Notes: generated from the letters alone by a model not told the origin. A stretch of 35,844 bases of DNA from Eggerthellaceae bacterium (GCA_017459925.1 JAFUCC010000037.1:1-35844), one strand, 5' to 3'; positions 24,613 through 33,607 are shown, numbered from the stretch's first letter. Numbers and translations: made by a program.

Positions 24613-25842
24613 ATGGTCGAACTAAGCACTCTGAAACTTACTGCCGAGGGCATTCTTAAGAGGGGAGGCGAAGGGTCGATATACCGAATCCCGGGAAGCA
24701 ATCAGTTGGCGAAGGTCTACCATCCTGCCGCCCGTACGGACTACCGCGCGAAGAAGGTTGAGCGCATGACGCGCCTTAAGGTGACCGGGGGGATGTCGGG
24801 CGCGGTTGCTTGGCCGGACGAGCCCATTACCGACAACGGCAAAACGGTGGGCTTCACCATGGCCAAGCTCGACGCAAAGCCTCTGAACAGGCTGCTCAGC
24901 AACGATGAGTGCTTCAAGGTCGATTGGTGCAAGCGCCTGAAGATCGTCCGCAGCGCTGCAGTCACCGTTGCTAGCTTGCACTCGGCAGGCGTCGTCGTAG
25001 GCGATTGTCATGCGGACAACTTCGGCTACACGGACTCGGGTGGTACGGTTCTCTACGATGCCGATTCGCTCCAGCTCAGCGATGGTCGTCGCCTCTTCCC
25101 GTGCACGGTCGCCCACGACGATTGCAGGCCACCGGAGATAGCAAACGTCGACCTGTCCGCCAAGTCGGCTCTGAACGAGCGGACTGATAACTACATGCTC
25201 GCAAACCTCATCTTCCGCATCCTCATGGGCGCCCATCCGTACAGCGGCGTGCGCACGAGCGGGTCGGCATCGTCGGTTTCCGGGGCGATTTCGAGCACTG
25301 TGAAGAAGGGCGAGTTCGCATACGAGACGAATCCCTCGGCCGTACCGCAATATGCGGCGCCATACGATGTGGTTGGCTGTTTGAAGCCATTGTTCAAGTG
25401 CTGCTTCGTCAACGGAGCCAAAGATCCTTCGGCCAGGCCGGCCGCATTGGAATGGGTGCAGGCAATCGATAAGCTTTCCAGCGAGAAGATGGGGCACTGC
25501 GCCAAGCACGGCAGCTATCCAGCCCGAATGGGCAGCTGCCCGTTCTGCAAGGCGAAAGCCCCGACGGTCAAGCGACCCAAGCAGGCCGCTCAGGCAATCG
25601 CCCGCGTTCCTGTTGCGACTACGGCTCCCGTCAACGCCGCCGCTGTCGCCGTTGCGCTCCCTGCGCAGACCGCCACGAAGGCGAATGCGAGAGCCATTGA
25701 TGCTGCGGACGTCGGTTGGACGATCGCCAAGATTCTCGGTATCGGTGCTTTGGTGGTCGTCGGCATCGCGGCGATCGCCTACCTGCTTCCCTACATCCTC
25801 ATGGGCGCGATCTTCATCGGAATCATTGCTTCGCTGGATTAA
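24613..25842 (+). CDS. TerY-P-type protein kinase with zinc ribbon and C-terminal membrane anchor
   Basis: This 409-residue kinase has a glycine loop GGEGSIY (18-24), a catalytic-lysine candidate AKVYHP (K34), a catalytic loop GDCHADNFG (130-138) in place of HRD, and a metal loop YDADSLQL (from 148) in place of DFG. PPE (173-175) and TDNYMLANLIF (from 191) follow. The D-x-D-S-x-Q signature and the PPE segment are those of kinases in TerY-phosphatase-kinase triads. After the kinase come C296...C309-x2-C312, a zinc-ribbon-like cluster, an Ala/Pro-rich linker and one or two membrane spans (about 368-405), so it is probably membrane-bound. The start has AAAGGAGG upstream. VWA and PP2C genes follow directly. 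Confidence 0.85.
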   Translation: MVELSTLKLTAEGILKRGGEGSIYRIPGSNQLAKVYHPAARTDYRAKKVERMTRLKVTGGMSGAVAWPDEPITDNGKTVGFTMAKLDAKPLNRLLSNDECFKVDWCKRLKIVRSAAVTVASLHSAGVVVGDCHADNFGYTDSGGTVLYDADSLQLSDGRRLFPCTVAHDDCRPPEIANVDLSAKSALNERTDNYMLANLIFRILMGAHPYSGVRTSGSASSVSGAISSTVKKGEFAYETNPSAVPQYAAPYDVVGCLKPLFKCCFVNGAKDPSARPAALEWVQAIDKLSSEKMGHCAKHGSYPARMGSCPFCKAKAPTVKRPKQAAQAIARVPVATTAPVNAAAVAVALPAQTATKANARAIDAADVGWTIAKILGIGALVVVGIAAIAYLLPYILMGAIFIGIIASLD

Positions 25843-25870
25843 TCAACCACCTTAGAAAGGAGAACAAACC

Positions 25871-26608
25871 ATGGCAACGAATTCGATCCATAGCTTCACT
25901 GCGATGGAAGAGGAAGCGATTCTCAACGCCTCCCTCGAGCACTCCCTGCTCGCCTTGCTCATCGACGAGAGCAGCAGCATGTACAGCATCAAGGAAACGG
26001 CGGACATGGCAATCGACGTGTTCCTTCGCGTGCTCCGCTCCTTCGAAGACGTGAGCGGCGTGCTCGACTTGGCAGTCGGCAAATACAACGACGCCTACAC
26101 GATGGTTCAGCCCTTCCGGGCAGTATCCAATTCGCTCGAAGCTTATCAGATCTCGCCCGACGGCTGCACCCGCGCCGACATCGCCATCCCCGCGATGCTC
26201 GACGCCGTGCAGGAATACAAGCATTCCGTCTTGAAGCCGAACAAGGTTGCCTATCACAGGGCTTTTGTGTTCCACATCACAGACGGGGCGAGCCAGGGCG
26301 ACTTGACGGATGCTGCATACATGGTGCGCAAGCTCGAGGCGTCCAAGTCAATCGTCTTCTACACTATCGCCGTCCCCGGGGCGAACATTGAGCAAATCAA
26401 GCTCTACTGCCAGAACATCATTGACCTTACCAACGAGGGTGAAAAGCTTGACGAAGTGCTGCCCCGGGTCCTCGCGGCAATCGCTACGCTGTCGGCGTCT
26501 GGCGCAGCGGCGAAGTCCGGGTCCAGCGCCATCGCCGCAACTGTCAACGACGGCGCCGCGAGCAAGGCCGCCGCGATTCTCAGCTCCTTCGGCCTCGAGG
26601 AAAAGTAG
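25871..26608 (+). CDS. TerY-like VWA-domain protein
   Basis: This 245-residue protein is almost entirely a von Willebrand A domain. The metal-dependent adhesion site is complete: D32-x-S34-x-S36 in DESSSM, T100 in DGCTRAD, and D138 in HITDG. In the TerY-P triad this protein is thought to be a phospho-controlled scaffold. The C-terminal Ala/Ser-rich helix ends with a short amphipathic segment. The start follows AAAGGAG. The PP2C gene begins 7 bases after its stop. Confidence 0.9.
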   Translation: MATNSIHSFTAMEEEAILNASLEHSLLALLIDESSSMYSIKETADMAIDVFLRVLRSFEDVSGVLDLAVGKYNDAYTMVQPFRAVSNSLEAYQISPDGCTRADIAIPAMLDAVQEYKHSVLKPNKVAYHRAFVFHITDGASQGDLTDAAYMVRKLEASKSIVFYTIAVPGANIEQIKLYCQNIIDLTNEGEKLDEVLPRVLAAIATLSASGAAAKSGSSAIAATVNDGAASKAAAILSSFGLEEK

Positions 26609-26615
26609 GTGCGAC

Positions 26616-27530
26616 ATGTTGACCTACAGCAAAAGCCAAACCGGCCGTTGGCATTCCGAAACGTCCACTCCCTGCCAGGACTGCTCTTATGCATTTGAGC
26701 TGGCGGATGGCGGGGCCGTGGTGATGGTCGCGGACGGGCTCGGTTCCTGCGAACGCTCCGATTTGGGATCGCAGGGAGCGGTCACGGCGGTCGTAAACGT
26801 CCTCAAAGGCATGAGCGCCACGGGGACGGGCGAGCATGCGCTCGGCATCGCTCAAGCGTACATCAAAGTGGCATTTGCGGAGGCAGAAGCCGCTGTCGCG
26901 CGCATTGCCGAGAGCGATGGAAGGCCCGTTGAGGATTACCTGACCACGTTGAGCGTCGCTTATCACAACGGGCGCAACTTGGTGTGGGGGCATTCGGGCG
27001 ATGGTGCGGTGATAGCCGTAACCTCCTTCGGCACCATCCGAAAGCTAACCGAGGAGGATAACGGCGAGACGAGCTCGATAGTGTACCCCCTCCAAGCCGG
27101 GCCGTCGCACTGGAGCTTCGGATTCGATTCCCAAGAGGAGTACGCAGGAGTGCTTGCCGTGACGGACGGGTTGCTCGAAGCTCTCCAGCCTCAGCTTCTC
27201 CGCGGGAGCTTGTACGAGCGGCTGTGCGCGCACATCTTCCAGGTTGGCATGTCCGGCGACTTGCATAGCGGGCTGACAGCCGCTGATGCGGTCTTTTCCT
27301 TCGATGACACGGGTTGCGCGCTTTTCGACCTGTGGTCACGCGAGATACACCGCGCCAGCCCCAAGTCCGAAGGCCTGCTGCGTGACGACTTGTCTGTTGC
27401 CATGGCGGTCAACCCGGAGCTCATGGAGCTTGTTGAGCAGGAGTACCCGGAGCCGGATTGGCTGAAGCTCGCAGTTGCCCTCAACGACGACCTGGCCCAG
27501 CTTGGCGCAAGCAATGCGCCTGGGGAATAG
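26616..27530 (+). CDS. PP2C-family protein phosphatase
   Basis: This 304-residue Ser/Thr phosphatase has metal-binding motifs visible at ADGLG (39-43), GHSGDG (125-130), TDG (183-185) and RDDLSVA (256-262), in the usual order. It has no membrane segment. The family removes phosphates placed by the partner kinase, and here the VWA protein and the ATPases downstream are candidate targets. It is the third member of a kinase/VWA/phosphatase triad, known mainly from tellurite-resistance-linked stress and defence islands. The start codon lies 7 bases after the VWA stop. Confidence 0.9.
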   Translation: MLTYSKSQTGRWHSETSTPCQDCSYAFELADGGAVVMVADGLGSCERSDLGSQGAVTAVVNVLKGMSATGTGEHALGIAQAYIKVAFAEAEAAVARIAESDGRPVEDYLTTLSVAYHNGRNLVWGHSGDGAVIAVTSFGTIRKLTEEDNGETSSIVYPLQAGPSHWSFGFDSQEEYAGVLAVTDGLLEALQPQLLRGSLYERLCAHIFQVGMSGDLHSGLTAADAVFSFDDTGCALFDLWSREIHRASPKSEGLLRDDLSVAMAVNPELMELVEQEYPEPDWLKLAVALNDDLAQLGASNAPGE

Positions 27531-27563
27531 AAGAACGATCAATCAAGAGAAAGGAACCCAGCC

Positions 27564-27680
27564 ATGAAGTGCAAGAAGTGCGGCGGAAGCGGTGTCGTGT
27601 ATAACCCGAAATCGAACGTAGGTAAAACGTGCCCGAGTTGTGGTGGAAGCGGAAAAGCGAAGGATACGGTACGCCATTAG
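27564..27680 (+). CDS. 38-residue DnaJ-type zinc module
   Basis: The tiny protein consists essentially of two CxxCGGSG motifs (KCKKCGGSG and TCPSCGGSG), together one zinc-binding unit of the DnaJ central domain. It has a ribosome site (AAAGGAA) and lies in line with its neighbours, 33 bases after the phosphatase. Stand-alone units like this may mediate protein contact in partner complexes. The high regularity of the motif makes chance unlikely. Confidence 0.72.
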   Translation: MKCKKCGGSGVVYNPKSNVGKTCPSCGGSGKAKDTVRH

Positions 27681-27725
27681 CGGTATCGACAATCTTACAA
27701 GGGCAAGGATATACGAGGAGGCGAA

Positions 27726-28328
27726 ATGAATATCACTATCGGCGAAATCGAGCTTTCCGCCTGCGATTTCATGCCCGTTCGTGGCGAAGTGTATGCCTTG
27801 TTCTTCGACACGCCAAGTGCCATCGGCGCCGTGGAGTCCACTTACGCCTTGCTGGCGGAAATTGGGTTCGACGGAGAAAGCATCGTCGCCGAGCACTTCT
27901 ACTTCCAGCGCGACTTCGGCCGTGACAGGCTTCTGAAATCCTTGCTGAGCGCCGCCCTCCGCGAACATGCGGGCCGTTCGGCGATTGTGGTTATCCCGGG
28001 GCTCTCCCCCGGCTTGATCGGGTCGACGGGCGCGGACGAGGCCGACGTGCTCGGCTGTCTGTTCGAGCTCCGCCGCCAGTTGCCTGGCGGCGGCAACGCG
28101 CCCTGCTTCGTGCCCTTCCAGTCGTCGCGCGTTGGAGACGCGTCGTGCGGGTCGGTGAAGCGCGCCGCCGAGGTCGTCGGGTTCGTCGTCTGCGATGTTG
28201 GGGGCAACAGCGGCGGAGGCGGGAATCTCGGGGTTTCCGAGGATGCCGCCATGCGCATGGCGGCGGCGAGCCTCGTGAAGGAAGCGACAGGCATCATCGA
28301 GGAATCTTGCGAGGGAGGTCGTGAATAA
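27726..28328 (+). CDS. Unknown protein coupled to the VirD4-like ATPase (200 aa)
   Basis: This is a soluble alpha/beta protein with no family that I recognise. Its ribosome site is GAGGAGG and its stop overlaps the ATPase start (TAATG), implying coupled synthesis and probably a physical partnership. The middle has strands around AIVVIPGLSPGLIGSTG and CFVPFQSS, and a Gly-rich stretch (GGNSGGGGNLG) precedes a C-terminal helix. It may be an adaptor or assembly factor for the ATPase. Confidence 0.7.
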   Translation: MNITIGEIELSACDFMPVRGEVYALFFDTPSAIGAVESTYALLAEIGFDGESIVAEHFYFQRDFGRDRLLKSLLSAALREHAGRSAIVVIPGLSPGLIGSTGADEADVLGCLFELRRQLPGGGNAPCFVPFQSSRVGDASCGSVKRAAEVVGFVVCDVGGNSGGGGNLGVSEDAAMRMAAASLVKEATGIIEESCEGGRE

Positions 28329-30499
28329 TGGCGATGCACATTGCCGGGACATACGAGGCCGCGAACCGGGCGGCATACGACGTGGGCGCGGTAGCATCGA
28401 GCCATGTTCGCTACGAGGACCTTGCCCGCGGGCTGAGCGGGTGCGCCATCCCGCTCGGCTGCGATGGCGACGGGGTCTACCTCGCCGAATGGCACGGTCG
28501 CCACGCCATCTGCTCGGGCATCACGGGCGCGGGCAAGACCGAGAGCGTGCTGAACACGACTATCGTGCTGAACGCCCTGGGGCGCGATGTCCAGTCGAAC
28601 CTCTTTGTGATCGACGCGAAGGGCGACTGCTTTGACAAGACCGCCCCCATCCTCGCTGCGCGCGGCTACGCGGTCCGCAACATCGACCTCAGGCCCCATC
28701 GCGGCAAGGACCGCTTCAACCCGATTCACGACGCATACACGGCCTTCCTCGAGGGCGACCCTGCCATGGCTCAGGAGCTCGCCGGCGAGGTGGCCGAGGG
28801 TCTCGCTTCCCAGATAGCGGACAGACAGGACCGCTATTGGGAGGGCGCGGCTTCTGCGCTGTTGCAAGCCGTGATCCTGGCACTCATGGAGGACAAGCAC
28901 AAGAAGGGCTGCGAGCCCACGTTGGCTGACGTGTCCGACCTGATAACGGAAGGCGTCCCGGCGTTGAGCAAGCTCGCATCGAGCGTGTCTAGCACGAAGG
29001 CAGGAAAGCTCCTTCTGTCGGCCATCAGCATGCGCGACGCCAAGGACACCGTGGCATGCGTCCTCTCGTGCGCGCTCCAGCCGCTCACGTTCTACCGCAC
29101 GATGATGGGCAGGGAAGTGGCGGGCACCTCGACGTTCGACGTCTTCGAGGACTTGGGGGCGGAGAAGCCCGTCGCCTACTACCTGTGCGTGGCCGGTGAC
29201 GCGTCGGAGGGCGCGCGCGTATACGGCTCGATGCTGTTCGACCATATCTACAAGACCCACGTTAGGCGCTTTATCTCGCCTGGTCAAGGCGGAGTACGCC
29301 TCCGGCCGATGCGCTGCGTGTGGGACGAGTTCCCCCAGCACAGGGCTGTGGGAAGTGTTCCCAACGTGCTCGCAACAGCACGCGGGTACGACTTCCTGGT
29401 GATGCTGGCTGTGCAGTCGACGTCCCAGCTCGTCGCGAACTACGGCATCGACGAGGCGCGCGTTATCCTGAGCCAATGCGAGGCCGGCCTGTTCATGAGG
29501 AGCGTCGACGAGGAGATAAACCGCGAGGTGGCCCTGCGCACCATGGATGCGGTGACGCCGGCGCACCTCGTAGACTTGGAGACTGGCGAGGCCTACTTCG
29601 CCTTGCCCGGCAAGCCTGCGGTCAAGGCCAAGTACGAGACCTTTGACGAGCTGGTCGAGCGCTGCGGTTTCGAGGCTCTCGACGTTGAGGATTACCTGCA
29701 AGGCGAAGGCGCTTCGGAGGTCGCGGCCTGCCAATCCAGGGCTATTGGTTCGGTTACGGCCGATGCACTCCTTGAACAGTGCAAGATCGCTGCAGGAAGC
29801 ACGGATTTCGCGAGGCTTGCCAACGCACTTTCGCAACACGATTCCGCGTACGAAAAGGCTGGCGTGAAGAAGTGCGCGGCCGTGTTGGCCGACGCGCTCG
29901 AGTATTCCTACCTGCGCGCCGCGCCCGATTGCCGTAAGGCCATCGAAGCGTGCCTGCCTTCAAAGGGGGGCGTGAACCCCTATCTCGCCGAGCTTTACCT
30001 CATGGCCCTCGAAATCCTCTTCGAGATCGGTCGCAAGGGACACTTCGAAGACGTGTTTGAGGAGCTCGCGGCTGCCATGGAAGCTATGGCGAATTACATT
30101 GAGGGCTTTTTTCGTGGGGAATTGCGCGAAGACGCGGTCATCGACGAAGGGCCCCTGACCTTGGGAGAACAGCTCGACAAATTCGCGAGGATTGTATACG
30201 CCGCCGATTCCAACGGGAACGGTTCGCTGAAGAGTTTCAAGTCCTTCTTCAAGAGCGGCATGCGCGTGCACCTCATGTTCACTCGCAGGGTTCTCGTGAA
30301 GATGGTGGAAGACGAGGTCGAGTGTGGCGTTCCCCTGATGAGGCGCATCGCCCTGCCAGGCCCCGAGGGGGACAGGGCGTTGAACCGCCTACGGGCGATC
30401 CGCGTCTTTGGGCTGATTGCTGACTTCGACGTCTTCGAGAAGCTCGTGTTGCTCGAGAGCCAGCCGACGCTTTGGGGCGCGGCCAAGATGTCGATGTAA
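28328..30499 (+). CDS. VirD4/TraG-like AAA+ ATPase without membrane domain
   Basis: This 723-residue protein has the coupling-protein layout in residues 1-480: Walker A GITGAGKTES (64-73), then VIDAKGD and RFNPIHD, Walker B VWDEFPQ (331-337), followed by ATARGYDFLVMLAVQSTSQL and LSQCEAGLFM, all typical of VirD4/TraG proteins. Usual members have N-terminal membrane spans; none is present here. The last 250 residues are helical and unrecognised. No relaxase or type IV secretion gene is beside it; the relaxase at 10-11 kb is in another operon. It may therefore be a DNA or protein translocation motor repurposed for this block, or a coupling protein for transfer. Confidence 0.85.
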   Translation: MAMHIAGTYEAANRAAYDVGAVASSHVRYEDLARGLSGCAIPLGCDGDGVYLAEWHGRHAICSGITGAGKTESVLNTTIVLNALGRDVQSNLFVIDAKGDCFDKTAPILAARGYAVRNIDLRPHRGKDRFNPIHDAYTAFLEGDPAMAQELAGEVAEGLASQIADRQDRYWEGAASALLQAVILALMEDKHKKGCEPTLADVSDLITEGVPALSKLASSVSSTKAGKLLLSAISMRDAKDTVACVLSCALQPLTFYRTMMGREVAGTSTFDVFEDLGAEKPVAYYLCVAGDASEGARVYGSMLFDHIYKTHVRRFISPGQGGVRLRPMRCVWDEFPQHRAVGSVPNVLATARGYDFLVMLAVQSTSQLVANYGIDEARVILSQCEAGLFMRSVDEEINREVALRTMDAVTPAHLVDLETGEAYFALPGKPAVKAKYETFDELVERCGFEALDVEDYLQGEGASEVAACQSRAIGSVTADALLEQCKIAAGSTDFARLANALSQHDSAYEKAGVKKCAAVLADALEYSYLRAAPDCRKAIEACLPSKGGVNPYLAELYLMALEILFEIGRKGHFEDVFEELAAAMEAMANYIEGFFRGELREDAVIDEGPLTLGEQLDKFARIVYAADSNGNGSLKSFKSFFKSGMRVHLMFTRRVLVKMVEDEVECGVPLMRRIALPGPEGDRALNRLRAIRVFGLIADFDVFEKLVLLESQPTLWGAAKMSM

Positions 30500-30670
30500 G
30501 GGTTGTTGGGTTGGCCGACATAAAGCTCCGCAGCCCGTGATTGGCGCGCTCGTCGACCTGACGATGCCGATTCCAGGAAGCGGATGCTCGGTATCTGCGA
30601 CGAGGTGCTCATCCTGCGAGCGGATAGCTAATGGTACGCCTGGATGGTAACGAAAAGAGAGGAGAAAGCG

Positions 30671-31516
30671 ATGACGGAACAAGAAACACGATGCAGTGAC
30701 GCGCTGAACAAGGCTCTTGATAAGTGCCAATCGAGCGTCGGCAAGGCGAAGGAGGGAAGCCGCCTTCTCACGGGCACGATCCTCGACGAATTGACGGGAG
30801 GCCTCAAGCGAGGCGATTTGACCATCCTCCTTGGAAAGACCGCTGGTAAGTCTTGTCTGGCACGAAATCTGGCCATGAGCATCTCGTCCAACGAGGCGGA
30901 GCACGTGCTCTTCGTTCCGCTGCAAGACGCGTCGGAGGAGGCCGCCATCCTGAGGCTCGCTGCCATCGAGGGCGACGTTCCCCTCGCCGTTCTCGATCAG
31001 GAGCGCATGTCGAAGTCGGACCGCATCGACGTCTTGGACGCGATCGACGGCATCCGCGGGCACAACCTGGACATCGTCCTTATCGACGGGCTGAGCTTGA
31101 CCCCGATGCTCTTCGAGCGGGCCATGGAGTCATTCGCCGAGGATCTGGACGCCCGCGAGGTTTCCGTCAAGGTACCGAAAAGCCGAGACGACGACGTCTT
31201 GCCTGGCTCCGGTGCGGTAATCGTCGACACCATGACGCTCCTCGCGGATATCGATGACCCGCGTGAGGGAACGAAGGGACTCAAGAGCATGGCCTTTTCA
31301 TCGGGTGTTTCGGTAGTGGCGACCATTGCAGGCGTCGAGCCCGACTGCCTCTCCGATGCCGGGTGCGTGATCCTTGTCGAGGCCGGCGAGCGTGACGAGG
31401 AGCGCGGAACCCAGGAAGTCGTACTCACAGTTGTAAAAGATGGAACATGCGCCGCCATGGGGCGTTCGGTAACAGGCGTCTTGGACCTTGCTACGTTGAA
31501 GCTCGTCGAGTCGTAG
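30671..31516 (+). CDS. DnaB/RecA-like ATPase domain protein (281 aa)
   Basis: The segment LTGGLKRGDLTILLGKTAGKS (Walker A at 55-61) matches the start of the DnaB helicase C-terminal domain and related RecA-fold proteins. IVLIDGLSL (about 135-143) matches the Walker B strand of that group. The protein is shorter than replicative DnaB and lacks its N-terminal domain, so it is a lone motor or switch. The start has GAGGAGA upstream; an in-frame ATG at 30644 is less likely. A 171-base gap precedes it, with no clear gene or promoter. Confidence 0.75.
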   Translation: MTEQETRCSDALNKALDKCQSSVGKAKEGSRLLTGTILDELTGGLKRGDLTILLGKTAGKSCLARNLAMSISSNEAEHVLFVPLQDASEEAAILRLAAIEGDVPLAVLDQERMSKSDRIDVLDAIDGIRGHNLDIVLIDGLSLTPMLFERAMESFAEDLDAREVSVKVPKSRDDDVLPGSGAVIVDTMTLLADIDDPREGTKGLKSMAFSSGVSVVATIAGVEPDCLSDAGCVILVEAGERDEERGTQEVVLTVVKDGTCAAMGRSVTGVLDLATLKLVES

Positions 31517-31545
31517 GGGCGAATCGCAGGCAATCGCAAGGGCAC

Positions 31546-31695
31546 ATGCGGAGAGAAGCATTCGTGTCAATCTTCATGGATTCGTCCTGGCGGCGGCTCG
31601 AATCGCGGTTCGCGCGGGTGATAGAGACCGGTGACGTGACGGGGTTCTCCTCCTGGCGTTCGCCCTGTGCACGCCCTAAAGAAACCGTTAGCTAG
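31546..31695 (+). CDS. Possible small protein between the ATPase and the 373-aa protein (49 aa)
   Basis: A frame in the 190-base gap encodes a basic, Trp-containing peptide with MDSSWRRLESRFARVIE and TGDVTGFSSW. AAGGGC lies 5 bases before the ATG. It has no relative that I know. It could be a genuine small subunit or chance. Confidence 0.33.
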   Translation: MRREAFVSIFMDSSWRRLESRFARVIETGDVTGFSSWRSPCARPKETVS

Positions 31696-31710
31696 AAAGA
31701 TAGGAACAAG

Positions 31711-32832
31711 ATGATGAGCAAGATGGAAGGCAAGGCCGAACCTGTCGGATCGGTGGATGAGTTCGCGACGTTTTTCGACTCCGGCGCGCCTTGGCCAATG
31801 GCGACAGGCGCGGGCACTGGCGATTCGGCAGGCGGGGATGGCGCATGCCTCGTCCTGGAGGGCGCAATGACGTGCGGCAACGGCGAATGCTTCCGTGTGT
31901 ACTCATACCAGGGGACGCTTCTCGCGCGCAGCGTGCTCTATTTTGCGAAGGAGCTCGGCAACGATTACGACGATGTCCCCGTCGACGAGATGTGGGTAGA
32001 GCTTGACGGGCGCCTGCCTATGGCTAACGCGATCGCGCACGGCTACTCGAAGGTGGGGCTCATATCGCCCGGCGAGCGCAGCTACGAGGCGACATTGCTC
32101 GTCAGCGGGGCGAAGGCGGCATGGTTCGAGCTACGCAAGACGCGGGTAGGCATCCGCTTCGATTTCAACAGCAAGACCGTCACTGTGCAGGAGTTCGACG
32201 GTAAGTTCCCCGAATGCTCGAATGGCGAGTCTTGCGAGTGGATCTACTTCGAGGATGCCGAGGGGAATCTCTACGAGACCAACCGAACCTACGACACCTT
32301 CGCCCGTATCTGGGATGACGGCGTTCTCACCGCCATGGAGTGGGTCGACCGGGAGGAGAAATCCGATTTCATGGAAGCTCTCAAGTCCGTCGATGACGCA
32401 GACCGAGTCCGCGGGAGCGTGTCGTTCCACAGGGATGCCGACGACTTGGCCGAGGAGGAGCTGAGATTCTACGCGAAAGGGCCCGATGGGAGGGTCCGCG
32501 AGTACCAGGGGCTCATAAAGTTTCAATCTCCATGTACTGGCAATTACGTATTCGTTTACACGAACGCTCCTAATCGCCGGCGCGGGGGGCTGAAAGTGTA
32601 CGCCTCGGAATACGACCCGCTGCAATGGAGGGCTTTGGGCGGCTTGGGATCCGGCCGGCTCGACCTCGGGGAGCTGATTGATCCGCGCGATTGGAACGAG
32701 GTGTCGCGAATCATCGGCAATGGGTATGAGGTTTCGACATTGAACGCATCCGCAATTGATTCGACCCATGTTGCTCTTCCGAGGAAATCGCTCGGGCTGA
32801 TCGACAAGGTGCGATTCGCGATGGGGCTCTAG
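31711..32832 (+). CDS. Unknown protein with a possible DUF1292-like C-terminal part (373 aa)
   Basis: This is a soluble, acidic protein. The first half, with Gly/Ala-rich and beta-rich parts, is unrecognised. The segment around residues 225-310 (LRFYAKGPDGRVREY, then NYVFVYTNAP, then LKVYASEYDP) has the D/P-G-x-x-x-x-Y...Y-x-x-x-Y pattern of small DUF1292/YrzB-like domains. The start follows AGGAACAAG and may be either of two consecutive ATGs. It is closely followed (20 bases) by the membrane protein gene. Confidence 0.62.
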   Translation: MMSKMEGKAEPVGSVDEFATFFDSGAPWPMATGAGTGDSAGGDGACLVLEGAMTCGNGECFRVYSYQGTLLARSVLYFAKELGNDYDDVPVDEMWVELDGRLPMANAIAHGYSKVGLISPGERSYEATLLVSGAKAAWFELRKTRVGIRFDFNSKTVTVQEFDGKFPECSNGESCEWIYFEDAEGNLYETNRTYDTFARIWDDGVLTAMEWVDREEKSDFMEALKSVDDADRVRGSVSFHRDADDLAEEELRFYAKGPDGRVREYQGLIKFQSPCTGNYVFVYTNAPNRRRGGLKVYASEYDPLQWRALGGLGSGRLDLGELIDPRDWNEVSRIIGNGYEVSTLNASAIDSTHVALPRKSLGLIDKVRFAMGL

Positions 32833-32852
32833 GAACTAGGGAGGATAGTGCG

Positions 32853-33572
32853 ATGGAAAACGTTTGGGGCTACGTAGAATCGACGCAGACGGACTCACCT
32901 TCAACGGGAGGCCAGTACCTGAAGGCTGAGATCATCGACGACGAAGGAAACGGCGAGCCGACGCGGCGGCATGACATAAGGGCTGTTGGGACGAAGGCTG
33001 CCTTCCTGGTGGCGGTGTACGCCATCTCGGTGGTGGTCGGTTACGTCGGCGGGTCTGTGTTTTACGCAACGGTCGAGGCAATCGAATCATTCGTCGGGCA
33101 GCCTGTCGGCGGACTAGCGCACGAGGCCACGGTTGCCTCCGCGGCGGGCACCGTTCCCGTCGGGTCGGCCGTGGTGACCGAAAACGGCCTTCGGATCCGA
33201 TGCGCCGGGTCGTTCACGAAGCCTGGGAAGGGGAAGAACGGCGAGCCCACGGTTGTTGTTGCCCTTGAGGTTCAAAACATCTCTGATGACAAGGTCATTA
33301 TGCGGAAGGGCGATATCGCAGCCATCGGCGCCGACGGCGAGTTCGTAGAGCCCTTGGACCAGATGATTGCCCGTGGCGACAAGGGGTCGTTTCACCAATT
33401 CACGAGTGTCGCAGTGGAGCCGGGGGGTGAGCATTACACGATTACAGCGTCCTTTTATGAGGTCACCCGTCCGACGCAGTTGACCTACAGGCCCTTCGCG
33501 TCGGCCGGTAGGGGTGGTCCAGCATACGCGACGTTCGATATCGGCGGTGCACAGGAAGCGGTGCTTGCCTAG
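32853..33572 (+). CDS. Membrane-anchored protein with an extracellular beta-domain (239 aa)
   Basis: A cytoplasmic acidic N-terminus (about 1-45) is followed by one membrane span (about 46-70) and a domain about 100-239 that looks beta-sandwich-like: VTENGLRIRCAGSF, VVVALEVQNISDDKVIM, AVEPGGEHYTITASFYE. The V-x-x-x-N-x-S/T-x-x-x-x-x arrangement recalls DUF4352-type immunoglobulin-like domains found in secreted Gram-positive proteins. GGGAGGA precedes the start. It is the only protein in the block clearly predicted to expose a domain outside the cell. Confidence 0.7.
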   Translation: MENVWGYVESTQTDSPSTGGQYLKAEIIDDEGNGEPTRRHDIRAVGTKAAFLVAVYAISVVVGYVGGSVFYATVEAIESFVGQPVGGLAHEATVASAAGTVPVGSAVVTENGLRIRCAGSFTKPGKGKNGEPTVVVALEVQNISDDKVIMRKGDIAAIGADGEFVEPLDQMIARGDKGSFHQFTSVAVEPGGEHYTITASFYEVTRPTQLTYRPFASAGRGGPAYATFDIGGAQEAVLA

Positions 33573-33607
33573 CGGAATAGCTGGGCAGGCTCCATCAGGA
33601 AGGGAAC

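Noticed and set aside
24613..27530. Reading the kinase/VWA/PP2C genes as a tellurite-resistance operon
   Set aside because: No TerB, TerC, TerD, TerZ or similar genes are present. The triad alone does not imply tellurite resistance.
28328..30499. Reading the VirD4-like gene as proof of a full type IV secretion system
   Set aside because: No VirB4, VirB6 or other channel gene is in the window, and the protein lacks membrane spans.
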